The position numbers and the translations under genes were made by a program. Positions 34,480 through 42,915 of a DNA stretch of 59,910 bases are shown piece after piece; the stretch's first letter is position 1, and each line of letters starts with the position of its first letter. The stretch spans positions 1 to 59,910 of the forward strand of contig JADGPU010000007.1 of NCBI GenBank assembly GCA_017882305.1, in the 5' to 3' direction. The stretch is from Bacteroidales bacterium (GTDB taxonomy: Bacteria; Bacteroidota; Bacteroidia; Bacteroidales; VadinHA17). Below the pieces are notes generated by a model. The model had not been told where the DNA came from, searched no databases, and saw nothing but the letters and a program-made list of their open reading frames with translations.

Positions 34480-36414
34480 CTATTTAATGTTTATTGCACT
34501 GAACTTACAAATATCGAAACAGATACCGCATCCTATACATTTCTCTTCAACTATAAAAAACGGTTGTAACCGTGTTCCATAAATCGCATTGACCGGACAT
34601 TTTGCTGCACATGCTGTGCAACCTGTACACTTGTCCACATCGATTGAAAATGTTCTTAGCCCCCTGCAGATGTTGGCACGGCATTTCCTGTCAAATATGT
34701 GCTCTTCAAACTCATCCCTGAAATTTTTAAGTGCACTTATGAAAGGGTTAGGAGCTTTTTGTCCTAGTCCGCACAGCGAAGTGTCTTTCATTACCGATGC
34801 AATTGTTTCGAGTTGCATCACACCTTTGAACCGCTCGAGGGTAGTTCCCGATTCTTCATTTAAAGGTTTCCTAATTACACCTTCAAGTATTTCGAGCATC
34901 CTGCCGGTACCTTCGCGGCATGGGATACATTTACCACAACTTTCGTTGCGGATGAATTCCATATAATATCTTACAAGGTCAACCATACATGTGTTCTCAT
35001 CGATTATAATGAATCCGCCTGCCCCCATACCAATCCCTTTTTCCTTAAGATCATCGTAATCAATGGCAATATCGAGGTTTTCACTTGTAATGAATGAACC
35101 TGATACCCCCCCAAGCTGTATGGCTTTAAACTCTTTCCCTTCTTTTATTCCATCAGCAATATCTTCAAGAATTGTCCTGATTTTAGTACCCATTTCGATT
35201 TCAACCACACCCGACAATCGACCTTTCCCAGCGACTGCAAATACTTTTGTACCCGGACTATTTTTTGTTCCCAGTGTCCGGAACCATTCCGGTCCGTTCT
35301 GCATTATAAGAGGAACATTCATAAGAGTTTCCACGTTGTTAATAACAGTCGGTTTTCCAAATAATCCTGCTGTTGTCGGATATGGAGGTTTAAGTTGCGG
35401 CATACCTCGTTTTCCTTCAAGAGTGTTAATCAGAGCAGTCTCTTCCCCACAAACGAATGCTCCGGGTTCAATGCGGATTATAATATCAAGATTATAACCG
35501 CTTGAGAAAATATTATGTCCGAAAAGTCCGAAGTCCCTGGCTCTATCGATTGCTTTCTGTAGCCTTTTCTTTGCATGATCCGAACCTGATCTTAAAAAAA
35601 TAATGGCATTCGAAGCCCCGATTGCATAGGAAGCAATTGCAATACCTTCGATTAGCCGGTGCGGATCACTTTCAAGGATCGTTCTGTCAGTGAAGGCTCC
35701 AGGGTCGCTCTCCTTTGCATTGCAGATAAGATATCTTGAGTTTGAAGTTGTATTAAGAGCATGCTTCCATTTTAATCCTGTCAGATATCCTCCTCCGCTT
35801 CTTCCTCTCAACCCGCTCCTTTCAATAATATCACATACTTCTTCAAAGGTATAATGTCTTATAGCTTTTATATATGCACGGTAACCTCCCCTTGCTATGT
35901 ATTCTTCAATGCTTTCAGGATCGTAGCATCCGCAGTTGCCAAGTATGACTCTTTTCTGGTTCGCAAAAAATGGCAGCTCATCCATAAATGGAATCCCCGA
36001 CCACAATTCAAATCCCTTTGTGCCTGTCTGTCCGGCCAGATCGTCCTCATTTATATCATTATGAAAAACGCCATTCAGAAGAGGTTCCACTTTCTCTTCA
36101 GTTATATTTCTAAAGAATAGTTTATTTTTCCCCGGAATTTGAATACATACAAGCGGTTCAAAAGAAGCCGGGCCGGTACACCCTACACGCACAAATACTG
36201 CTGATTGTTCATTTTCCTTTATATAAATTTCGATTGCCGAACAGGTTTTTTCCGATCCGGCAATGATACTACTTGTGCCAGACGAGATAAAGATTACAGG
36301 TATATCGGTTTTTTCCCGTCTTATCTGCAGCAAAACCTTTTCTGTTTCCGCTGACAGTGTATCGGATTCAAAGGTAAGAACCTTATCGATCAGGAATGTT
36401 TTTAAATCTTCCAT
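34480..36414 (-). CDS. hydB: NADH-linked [FeFe]-hydrogenase subunit HydB (NuoF-like)
   Basis: A 644-residue flavoprotein. A thioredoxin-like N-terminal domain (1-120) precedes the NuoF core: GRSGGGYLTGLKWK (FMN/NADH), GAFTDRTILESDPH, and GAFVCGEETALI. The NuoF [4Fe-4S] site is ESCGKCIPCREG with a distant CGLG. A C-terminal 2[4Fe-4S] domain has CTGCTACAAKCP and CIGCGICFDICK. The N-terminal [2Fe-2S] site looks lost: the usual Cys positions read SSGTSS (44-49) and only C79 of the second pair remains (A83). It is 5 bp from hydA. It passes electrons between NADH and HydA through FMN. Confidence 0.92.
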   Translation of the reverse strand: MEDLKTFLIDKVLTFESDTLSAETEKVLLQIRREKTDIPVIFISSGTSSIIAGSEKTCSAIEIYIKENEQSAVFVRVGCTGPASFEPLVCIQIPGKNKLFFRNITEEKVEPLLNGVFHNDINEDDLAGQTGTKGFELWSGIPFMDELPFFANQKRVILGNCGCYDPESIEEYIARGGYRAYIKAIRHYTFEEVCDIIERSGLRGRSGGGYLTGLKWKHALNTTSNSRYLICNAKESDPGAFTDRTILESDPHRLIEGIAIASYAIGASNAIIFLRSGSDHAKKRLQKAIDRARDFGLFGHNIFSSGYNLDIIIRIEPGAFVCGEETALINTLEGKRGMPQLKPPYPTTAGLFGKPTVINNVETLMNVPLIMQNGPEWFRTLGTKNSPGTKVFAVAGKGRLSGVVEIEMGTKIRTILEDIADGIKEGKEFKAIQLGGVSGSFITSENLDIAIDYDDLKEKGIGMGAGGFIIIDENTCMVDLVRYYMEFIRNESCGKCIPCREGTGRMLEILEGVIRKPLNEESGTTLERFKGVMQLETIASVMKDTSLCGLGQKAPNPFISALKNFRDEFEEHIFDRKCRANICRGLRTFSIDVDKCTGCTACAAKCPVNAIYGTRLQPFFIVEEKCIGCGICFDICKFSAINIK

Positions 36415-36432
36415 CGGAAATTTTTACTGGAA

Positions 36433-36903
36433 TTAGTCGTTTTCAATAACGTACTTTAATCTTTTAATCAGTTCAGGAAGCTGTTCAGCTTTTATATGGG
36501 TATGATATTCCCCATTTACATTTATCACCGGCCCATTACAACAACCACCCATACATGAAACAATCTCATAGTTGAAATTCCCATCCCTGGTCGTTTGTCC
36601 AGGCATTACTCCGGTCTCTTCTTTTATTTTGTCAATGATTGATTGTGACCCGTTGAGGAAGCATGATGTTCCATGGCAGATCCTTATCTGAATTTTTCCT
36701 GAAGGGATGAACCTGAACCTGTCATAAAATGTGGCAAGACCATATATCTTTGTTGTGCTTAACCCCATGAAACTCCCTGTCTTTACAATTGCTTCTACAG
36801 AAAGGTACCCCAGATCATCCTGTATTTCCTGAAGCAAAGGTATAAGATCCTCTCTTTTTCCCTGTTTGTATTTTCTCAGAATTATATCAAGATCTGTTTG
36901 CAT
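36433..36903 (-). CDS. hydC: Hydrogenase subunit HydC (NuoE-like [2Fe-2S])
   Basis: A 156-residue thioredoxin-like ferredoxin. The four [2Fe-2S] ligands are visible in ICHGTSCFLNG and VSCMGGCCNGP. The ATG at 36903 (MQTDLDIILRKY) is chosen; an earlier in-frame TTG at 36936 would overlap the predicted -7 box at 36934-36941. First gene of the hydCBA-sensor operon, 18 bp before hydB. Confidence 0.92.
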   Translation of the reverse strand: MQTDLDIILRKYKQGKREDLIPLLQEIQDDLGYLSVEAIVKTGSFMGLSTTKIYGLATFYDRFRFIPSGKIQIRICHGTSCFLNGSQSIIDKIKEETGVMPGQTTRDGNFNYEIVSCMGGCCNGPVINVNGEYHTHIKAEQLPELIKRLKYVIEND

Positions 36904-36933
36904 TCTGACAATATAAAGTATAGAATTTTGATA

Positions 36934-36941
36934 CAAATATA
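36934..36941 (-). promoter_or_regulatory. -7 promoter box for the hydCBA operon
   Basis: CAAATATA on the plus strand reads TATATTTG on the minus strand, an exact TAnnTTTG match 31 bp before the hydC ATG. The Rex-like inverted repeats at 36946-36992 cover the expected -33 region. Confidence 0.6.
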
Positions 36942-36945
36942 ATTG

Positions 36946-36992
36946 ATTTTATTGTTAATAAATAAACATTGTTATTTTATTAACAATAAAAT
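36946..36992. promoter_or_regulatory. Rex-type operator region in the hydC / sensor divergent promoter
   Basis: A perfect 17-bp inverted repeat, ATTTTATTGTTAATAAA (36946-36962) and its inverse (36976-36992), has a 13-nt spacer. Within it, TTGTTATTTTATTAACAA (36969-36986) matches the Rex consensus TTGTTAA-N4-TTAACAA with one mismatch. A weaker box, TTGTTAATAAATAAACAT, starts at 36952. It directly abuts the hydC -7 box, an ideal place for repression. The rex gene is in the same cluster. Confidence 0.65.
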
Positions 36993-37172
36993 GATGAAAT
37001 AATCTTAAAGTCTTTTATTTAATAACTTATTGGTTATTAGTGTTTTATAATATATATTGAAAAATCTGACAATAAGGATTTGATCTTTTAAAGTTTATGC
37101 AAGAACAATTATATCGATTAAAACCGGGAATTTAAGATTATGAGAGGTTTATGACAGCTCGGAAATAATTAT
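36993..37172. other. AT-rich divergent intergenic DNA
   Basis: The rest of the hydC / [2Fe-2S] gene divergent region. It is strongly AT-rich with no gene and no further clear palindrome. Confidence 0.3.
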
Positions 37173-37180
37173 TACTTTTG
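37173..37180 (+). promoter_or_regulatory. -7 promoter box for the sensory triplet
   Basis: TACTTTTG matches TAnnTTTG, 30 bp before the ATG at 37211, and supports that start over earlier in-frame codons at 37178/37181. Confidence 0.5.
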
Positions 37181-37210
37181 ATGTCGTGTTTATTTTTGAA
37201 CAGTAAGAAA

Positions 37211-37465
37211 ATGGCTCAGAGAATTGAGATGCAAATCTGTCTGGGAAGTTCATGTTTTTCCAGGGGTAATAAAGACGTTGTCATGTTCATAAGAGAATAT
37301 CTCAGAAGAAACCATCTTGATGACAAAGTCATTTTCAAAGGAGCACGCTGTATGGGCCACTGCAGTAATGGTCCAAACCTGAATATAAACGGAGTGACTC
37401 TTGAGGGAGTCACCCTTTCGAAAATAGAGAGTATACTGGAAAAAGAATTTGCCGGATTAGTTTGA
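37211..37465 (+). CDS. Small thioredoxin-like [2Fe-2S] ferredoxin
   Basis: An 84-residue protein (MAQRIEMQICLGSSCFSRGN). The cluster ligands are ICLGSSC (two Cys) and RCMGHCSNGP (two Cys), as in the C-terminal half of NuoE/HydC. It lies directly upstream of the PAS-linked sensory hydrogenase and likely exchanges electrons with it. Similar small ferredoxins accompany HydS-PP2C loci in other anaerobes. Confidence 0.85.
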   Translation: MAQRIEMQICLGSSCFSRGNKDVVMFIREYLRRNHLDDKVIFKGARCMGHCSNGPNLNINGVTLEGVTLSKIESILEKEFAGLV

Positions 37466-37494
37466 GAGAAGTTTAAAGTGAGCTAGAGTTTGTA

Positions 37495-39408
37495 GTGCCT
37501 AAAGTTGTTAATATGATAAACAGAAAGCCAGTTGTTCATATAAATGACGAAAAATGCAGAAATTCATATTCCTGCGTACGCGTCTGCCCTGTAAATGCCA
37601 TCGAGGTTAAGCCCCAGAAGGCTCATCCTTATATTCTTCCCGACAGATGCATCGGATGTGGATTATGCTATGTCTCTTGTACACCACATGCTATTGAATT
37701 CCGCGATTCAAGGGAAGATGTGAAGAAACTGTTATCATCAGGAAGGAAAACCGCGGCACTTATTGAGCCAAGCATAGCATCGGAGTTTGATGATATAACG
37801 GATTACAGGAAGTTCGTAGCTATGATCCGTTCGCTGGGTTTTGACTATGTTCATGAGGATTCATTCGGAGTTGATTTGATTGCCGCAGCGTATGCAAAAC
37901 TTTTCTTAAAAGCTGAAGGTAAGTATCTGATAACTGCAAATTGCCCCTCAATAGTTAAACTTATTGAGAAGTTTCACCCCGAGCTTGTTCCAAATCTGGC
38001 CCCGCTTGTTTCCCCTATTATTGCCACCGCGATGGTTGTAAAAAAGTTATATGGACCCGAGGTAGCCACAGTACAGATTGGCCCATGTATCGATGCAAAA
38101 GACGAGTCACTCATTTATGATTCGGGAAATCTTGTTGACGGGGTTCTGACATTTGTGGAGCTAAGGGAACTTTTTGATGAATTCAAGATTCAGGAAAGAC
38201 TGGTTAAAATGTCAGATTTTGATCCCCCTCACGGAAACTGGGGAGCCCTATATCCTTTGCCACCCGGTATTATCCAGGCAGGCGGGATAAAACGTGATAT
38301 GGTTTCCAGCAGGGTAATAACAGCTTCGGGAAAAGAAGAAATACTTGAAGCAATAAATGATTTTGATAAATACATTGATACCTTACAACATCATTTTAAC
38401 CTTTTCTTTTGCCATGGATGCCTGCTTGGTCCGGGAATGCAACATCATAATGAGCGGTTCAGGAGAAGAGCACTTGTAAGCAGGTACGCTGAAAAGAGGA
38501 CAGGCCAGCTTGATAAGGCTCTCTGGCAAAAAAATATGGAAAAATGGTCAAAGCTCGATTTCTCCAGGTCCTTTGCTCCTGATGATCAGAGAATTCCCGA
38601 ACCACCTGAAGAGGCTATAGCAGAAGTACTTAAGATAATCGGTAAAAATAATCCGGATGAAGAGATCAATTGCGGTGACTGTGGCTATCTCTCCTGCCGT
38701 GATTTTGCTTCTACTGTTGCAAAAGGACTTGCAGTTCCTGAAATGTGCCATACCTTCAACCTGCGTAATAAGCAGGAATATATTGAGACCCTTCGTCAGA
38801 CCAACAGAAAACTTGCTGAAACAAAAAAGGCGCTTAAAGAATCAGAAGAACTTGCCCGCAGGGAAAAAGAGATTGCCCAGAGTGCTTCCGATATGATGAA
38901 TAATATGCTTGAAAAGCTTCCCACAGGAGTGGTAATAGTTGACAACAATCTTAAAATACTCCATTCCAATCAAAGCTTTATCAGTATAATTGGTGAAGAT
39001 GCTAAAGCCATATCCGACGTAATTCCCGGACTGGCAGGTGCTGATATTAAAACCCTCATTCCATTCCATGTATATAATATGTTCACATTTGTCCTGAAAG
39101 AAGATGAACCGGTTTTGAGTAAAGATGTCCATTTTGAAGATAAAATGCTGAATGTCTCGATCTTTCCGATCAGGAAGAATAAGATTTGCGGAGCGATTAT
39201 ACGTGATCTTTATTCTCCTGAAGTTCAAGGTGAAGAGGTTACCAGCAGGGTAAGTGAGGTGATAGAGAAAAACCTTGAGATGGTTCAAAAGATAGGATTC
39301 CTGCTTGGGGAAGGTGCATCAGAAACCGAGCAGATGCTGAACTCTATAATTGAGTCGTACAAATCAAAAAAATTGAATACAAAAAATAACCCAAATAATC
39401 TTACGTGA
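37495..39408 (+). CDS. Sensory [FeFe]-hydrogenase-like protein with PAS domain (HydS type)
   Basis: A 637-residue protein (GTG at 37495; ATG at 37513 is an alternative). 2[4Fe-4S] lies at residues 21-62; the H-cluster domain has L1 TANCPSIV (C150, Asn in place of the relay Cys), L2 GPCIDAKD (C198) and L3 FCHGCLLGPG (C306, C309). A Fe-S motif follows (C393, C396, C401, C418), then a coiled coil (about 424-470) and a PAS domain (about 470-580). There is no kinase domain; output probably passes to the PP2C phosphatase whose gene overlaps by 4 bp. This matches described sensory group C hydrogenases. Confidence 0.85.
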   Translation: MPKVVNMINRKPVVHINDEKCRNSYSCVRVCPVNAIEVKPQKAHPYILPDRCIGCGLCYVSCTPHAIEFRDSREDVKKLLSSGRKTAALIEPSIASEFDDITDYRKFVAMIRSLGFDYVHEDSFGVDLIAAAYAKLFLKAEGKYLITANCPSIVKLIEKFHPELVPNLAPLVSPIIATAMVVKKLYGPEVATVQIGPCIDAKDESLIYDSGNLVDGVLTFVELRELFDEFKIQERLVKMSDFDPPHGNWGALYPLPPGIIQAGGIKRDMVSSRVITASGKEEILEAINDFDKYIDTLQHHFNLFFCHGCLLGPGMQHHNERFRRRALVSRYAEKRTGQLDKALWQKNMEKWSKLDFSRSFAPDDQRIPEPPEEAIAEVLKIIGKNNPDEEINCGDCGYLSCRDFASTVAKGLAVPEMCHTFNLRNKQEYIETLRQTNRKLAETKKALKESEELARREKEIAQSASDMMNNMLEKLPTGVVIVDNNLKILHSNQSFISIIGEDAKAISDVIPGLAGADIKTLIPFHVYNMFTFVLKEDEPVLSKDVHFEDKMLNVSIFPIRKNKICGAIIRDLYSPEVQGEEVTSRVSEVIEKNLEMVQKIGFLLGEGASETEQMLNSIIESYKSKKLNTKNNPNNLT

Positions 39409-40589
39409 ACAGGAACTTTTTTATAGAGGTCAACAGTCAGCAAAGGAACTATGACAGTGAGAGGATTAGCGGTGATGTATTTCTGTACAGGTATATAAAA
39501 GAAGAAGACAGGGTTATAGCTGTTCTTTCAGATGGTATGGGACATGGTGTTAAAGCAAATATTCTTGCAACACTTACAGCCACTATGGCCATAAATTTTA
39601 CCCGCGAACATAAAGAAGTTGACCGTATCGCTGAGATAATAATGAATACCTTGCCTATATGCAGTGAAAGGAAAATCAGCTATTCAACTTTTACAATAAT
39701 TGATATTGAAAGCACCGGAAGAGCAACAATCCTGGAGTATGACAACCCATCATGTATAATTTTAAGAGGAAACCAGATATTTGATCCTTCCTGGAAAAAG
39801 GTTGTGCTTGAGAAAGGTAAAAACTCCGGTAAAGTGCTCAAAACCTGCTCATTTATGCCTGAAAAAGAAGACAGAATTATCTTCTGCTCTGATGGGGTTT
39901 CTCAAAGCGGAATGGGTAGTGAACAACTTCCGTTTGGCTGGGAGAGGGAAAATATATCAACATACGCCGTCTCTCTCGTGACAAGTGAATCATCAATTTC
40001 AGCTATAATGCTTGCCGGGAAGATCGTTACAATGGCTCATAAAAACGACAACTATAAAGCCCGTGATGATATCAGTTGCGCAACAATTTATTTCCGTGAA
40101 CCCCGGAAACTGGTTATCAGCACGGGTCCTCCATACGAAAAGGAAAAGGATAAAGAGCTGGCTGCTAAAGTTCTGGCATATGATGGGAAAGTGATTCTCT
40201 GTGGTGGTACAACAGCTGACATAATTGCCAGGGAATTAAACAGGACAATAATAGATGAATTAATATTCGAAGATCCGGAACTGCCACCCGAAAGTTTCCT
40301 GGAAGGTATCGATCTTGTGACTGAGGGAATACTTACACTTCAGAAGGTAAATGAGATTTTGAAAACTTATAATAATAGTATAAAGCTTGGCAAAGGACCG
40401 GCAGATAAGATCGTAAGACTGATCATGGAGAGCGATGAAATTCACTTCATTATAGGTACCAGGATAAACATTGCACATCAGGACCCCAACTTGCCTGTTG
40501 AACTCGAAATAAGAAGAACAGTCGTAAAAAGAATTGCCCGCTTGCTGGAGGAAAAGTGGCTTAAGAAAGTGAGTTTCGAATATATCTGA
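39405..40589 (+). CDS. SpoIIE/PP2C-type serine phosphatase linked to sensory hydrogenase
   Basis: A 394-residue protein with a GTG start overlapping the HydS stop (GTGA). Residues 1-230 form a PP2C/SpoIIE domain: SGD (22-24), LSDGMGHG (41-48), IIFCSDGVS near 163 and ARDDIS near 222, all metal-site regions. The C-terminal 160 residues contain GKVILCGGTTADIIAREL and are not a phosphatase; they resemble the tail common to hydrogenase-linked PP2C proteins. It probably dephosphorylates a partner in response to the HydS state. The partner kinase or anti-sigma protein is not in the window. Confidence 0.85.
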   Translation: MNRNFFIEVNSQQRNYDSERISGDVFLYRYIKEEDRVIAVLSDGMGHGVKANILATLTATMAINFTREHKEVDRIAEIIMNTLPICSERKISYSTFTIIDIESTGRATILEYDNPSCIILRGNQIFDPSWKKVVLEKGKNSGKVLKTCSFMPEKEDRIIFCSDGVSQSGMGSEQLPFGWERENISTYAVSLVTSESSISAIMLAGKIVTMAHKNDNYKARDDISCATIYFREPRKLVISTGPPYEKEKDKELAAKVLAYDGKVILCGGTTADIIARELNRTIIDELIFEDPELPPESFLEGIDLVTEGILTLQKVNEILKTYNNSIKLGKGPADKIVRLIMESDEIHFIIGTRINIAHQDPNLPVELEIRRTVVKRIARLLEEKWLKKVSFEYI

Positions 40590-40597
40590 GAATTCAA

Positions 40598-40618
40598 TTA
40601 ACCGCAAAGTACGCTAAG
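40598..40618. repeat. TTAACCGCAAAG dispersed repeat, short copy
   Basis: TTAACCGCAAAGTACGCTAA occurs between convergent genes. It is the same family as the elements at 14243-14410 and 42438-42543. Confidence 0.5.
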
Positions 40619-40629
40619 TCCACCTCAGC

Positions 40630-41061
40630 TTAAACTTCGGTGGATAAAAACTCAACTGATTTTTTAAAAAGATGTGGCTGAATATCGGGATGCGTTAGAT
40701 TTTCAGGAAGTTTATCAGATAGACCTATTTCAGCAATTTCGGATATATCAGGTATCGGACCAATCTCAAAAACCTCTGCAATATAAAGTCTTCCCCATCC
40801 GGTAACTCCATCTACTGTTACAGAATATGTTGCAACACATCCCAGGTTGAATTTTACAGCACCTGTCTCCTCCATTAATTCTCTTCGGGCTGCTTCAAAT
40901 GAGGTCTCCCCTTTTTCAATATGCCCCCCGGCTATCTCCCATGTAGAACGCTTTTGATGGCGGACAAAGATCCATTTGCCTTCAAACTTAGCTGATATAA
41001 CTGAATAGGTCAGTTTTGAATCTGGAATAAAAAGAGGGTCGTAAAATTTAACTTCCGTCAT
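40630..41061 (-). CDS. NUDIX hydrolase
   Basis: A 143-residue protein from the ATG at 41061. The Nudix box GX5EX7REUXEEXGU is complete as GHIEKGETSFEAARRELMEETGA (G46 to A68). An upstream in-frame extension would run through the CCTGCCTG palindrome at 41084-41103 and is rejected. The substrate, some nucleoside diphosphate derivative, cannot be told. Convergent with the PP2C gene. Confidence 0.88.
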   Translation of the reverse strand: MTEVKFYDPLFIPDSKLTYSVISAKFEGKWIFVRHQKRSTWEIAGGHIEKGETSFEAARRELMEETGAVKFNLGCVATYSVTVDGVTGWGRLYIAEVFEIGPIPDISEIAEIGLSDKLPENLTHPDIQPHLFKKSVEFLSTEV

Positions 41062-41083
41062 ATATCTTAAGGTTATCCACAAA

Positions 41084-41103
41084 CCTGCCTGCCGACAGGC
41101 AGG
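41084..41103. repeat. CCTGCCTG palindromic repeat
   Basis: CCTGCCTG (41084-41091), loop CCGA, CAGGCAGG (41096-41103). A perfect 8-bp hairpin, of a kind dispersed in intergenic DNA of environmental bacteria. Confidence 0.6.
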
Positions 41104-41219
41104 GTAAAGTCTATTACAAAGGCACACAAGGATATTAATAATACAAAAAAGTCATTGCGAATGTAAGAATAATAAGGATAATCAATATTTGAGTACTTTT
41201 ATATCTAAAACTGGTATTT

Positions 41220-42401
41220 ATGGGATTATTGATAATTCTGATCATTACAGAAATTCTAACGGTTGTGGTTCTGCGACAGCACTTCTATCACCAGTCAAAG
41301 GCAAAATATTTCATTTCAATATTTATTCACATTATTCTTAGTCTCTGGGTCTGGATCATTTTTATTGAAATAACTTCCTTCAGGAGCTTTTACGATTGCC
41401 CCCGGCATGTATGGTTAATGATGAATATGACAGGCTTGATAGTTGCTGTTGTTATCCCAAGGATTATATTAGACATTTTACATTTTTCAGGTAAATTAGC
41501 CAGAATAAAAAAAGGTGATCACATAAGATTGTTGACAAATGCCGGACTGATCATAATGATAATAATCCTTTCAATTATTGGTTTGAGTACCTTTCACGGG
41601 AGATTTAATTTCAAAACAGAAGAGGTCACGATAAAAATTAAAGGTCTAAATAGAGATCTTGATGGTCTGAAAATCGTCCAGTTATCGGATATTCATCTCC
41701 CTTGTTTTTATAAGCACAGGAAGTTGTTGCAAAAGGTTATATATGATATTAACTCCATAAAACCTGACCTGATTCTGAATACGGGTGATTTTATTGACTT
41801 TGGATGGAGGGAATTCGGCAAAAATGACACTATTCTCTCCAAAGCAAAGAGCAGATATGGCAATTATGCAATTTTAGGCAACCATGATGTCGGAACTTAT
41901 GATCCATTTTTCACGGAAGCTGACAGGGACAATAATATTTTGATCATGAATAACCTGATTAAGGCTTCAGGATATCAGGTTCTGAATGATGAATTTAAAA
42001 TTGTCAATATAGCCAAAGCAAGAATCGCTCTTATTGGTATAGTCACAAAAGGGCGGCATCCTCATATCATTCACGGTGACCTGGATAAAGCAATCTCCGG
42101 GCTTGACAGTGTTGACCTTAAAATACTTCTCAGTCACGATCCTAATCAATGGGCTGAGGATGTGACAGGAAAAACTGATATAAATATTACTCTCTCAGGT
42201 CATACTCATGGAATGCAGATGGGGATAATCACAAAAAAATTCAGATGGAGCCCGTCAAAGTATTTTTACCCTCATTGGAATGGATTGTACTCGGATGGCA
42301 ATCAGTATCAGTATGTTAACCGCGGACTTGGAGTTCTGGCTATTCCCTTCAGGATATGGATGCCACCCGAAATTACTGTAATAACAATAAAGAAGGAATA
42401 A
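41220..42401 (+). CDS. Membrane-anchored metallophosphoesterase
   Basis: A 393-residue protein. About four hydrophobic segments fill residues 1-125, followed by a calcineurin-like phosphoesterase domain: LSDIHLP (Asp, His), LNTGDFIDFG, LGNHDVG, LLSHDPNQW and SGHTHGMQMG. This membrane-plus-phosphoesterase layout resembles the YkuE/YaeI group, which may act on lipids such as UDP-diacylglucosamine relatives, though here that is inference. It has its own 5' region and no partner gene. Confidence 0.88.
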   Translation: MGLLIILIITEILTVVVLRQHFYHQSKAKYFISIFIHIILSLWVWIIFIEITSFRSFYDCPRHVWLMMNMTGLIVAVVIPRIILDILHFSGKLARIKKGDHIRLLTNAGLIIMIIILSIIGLSTFHGRFNFKTEEVTIKIKGLNRDLDGLKIVQLSDIHLPCFYKHRKLLQKVIYDINSIKPDLILNTGDFIDFGWREFGKNDTILSKAKSRYGNYAILGNHDVGTYDPFFTEADRDNNILIMNNLIKASGYQVLNDEFKIVNIAKARIALIGIVTKGRHPHIIHGDLDKAISGLDSVDLKILLSHDPNQWAEDVTGKTDINITLSGHTHGMQMGIITKKFRWSPSKYFYPHWNGLYSDGNQYQYVNRGLGVLAIPFRIWMPPEITVITIKKE

Positions 42402-42437
42402 ATCATCTGAGGGGATGTCGAAAAAGTTGAAATCCAT

Positions 42438-42543
42438 TAACCGCAAAGGTCACAAAGGTTTTATGCAAAGATCGCAAAGAACTGAAATACATTGTTTTAA
42501 CTTTGCGTGCTTTGCGCATACTTTGCGTACTCGGCGGTTAAAA
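42438..42543. repeat. Inverted TTAACCGCAAAG element
   Basis: Starts TTAACCGCAAAGGTCACAAA and ends CTTTGCGTACTCGGCGGTTAA, so the termini are inverted. The interior has repeated CTTTGCG units. It probably folds as a long imperfect hairpin. Confidence 0.55.
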
Positions 42544-42915
42544 AGAACTTTTTCAACTGCTTCGATATTGATATTTAACGAATTGCCTTTAAAAAGAAAC
42601 GGGTAGCACATAAACTGCCACCCGTTGATATTACCCTCGCCTGATCTATTTACTAACCTACTAACCTACTAACCTGTTAAGATATGGCTGAAAAAATTAT
42701 TGGGAATAATTTACTAACCATTTTAGTTTGGGTAACATGTATTTAGACAAATCAAAATATATTAATATTCATGCAAATTTAATTTTTAGTTTTTCTACTA
42801 TCACAATAAACAATTTAACATTTAAAAAGTTCAAAATAAGCAGTATTGTCAGCCAATTTAAATCTTCATTCATTTTTTAGTAAATTGCTCCCCTGCAGAT
42901 ATTAGCAAATCAGAT
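42544..42915. other. Gene-free leader of the GH9-CE4 gene
   Basis: Contains an AACGGGT/ACCCGTT hairpin around 42597-42627, a tandem ACTAACCT repeat (about 42651-42675) and AT-rich DNA. No gene. The promoter of the 42916 gene should be near 42880, where a TAAATTG sequence weakly resembles the -7 box. Confidence 0.35.

Noticed and set aside
41062-41127. 22-codon extension of the NUDIX protein
   Set aside because: It reads through the CCTGCCTG palindrome (YPACRQAG), a repeat-derived sequence, and the family starts at the later ATG.
42415-42606. 63-codon open frame after the phosphoesterase gene
   Set aside because: Encoded by the TTAACCGCAAAG repeat element.
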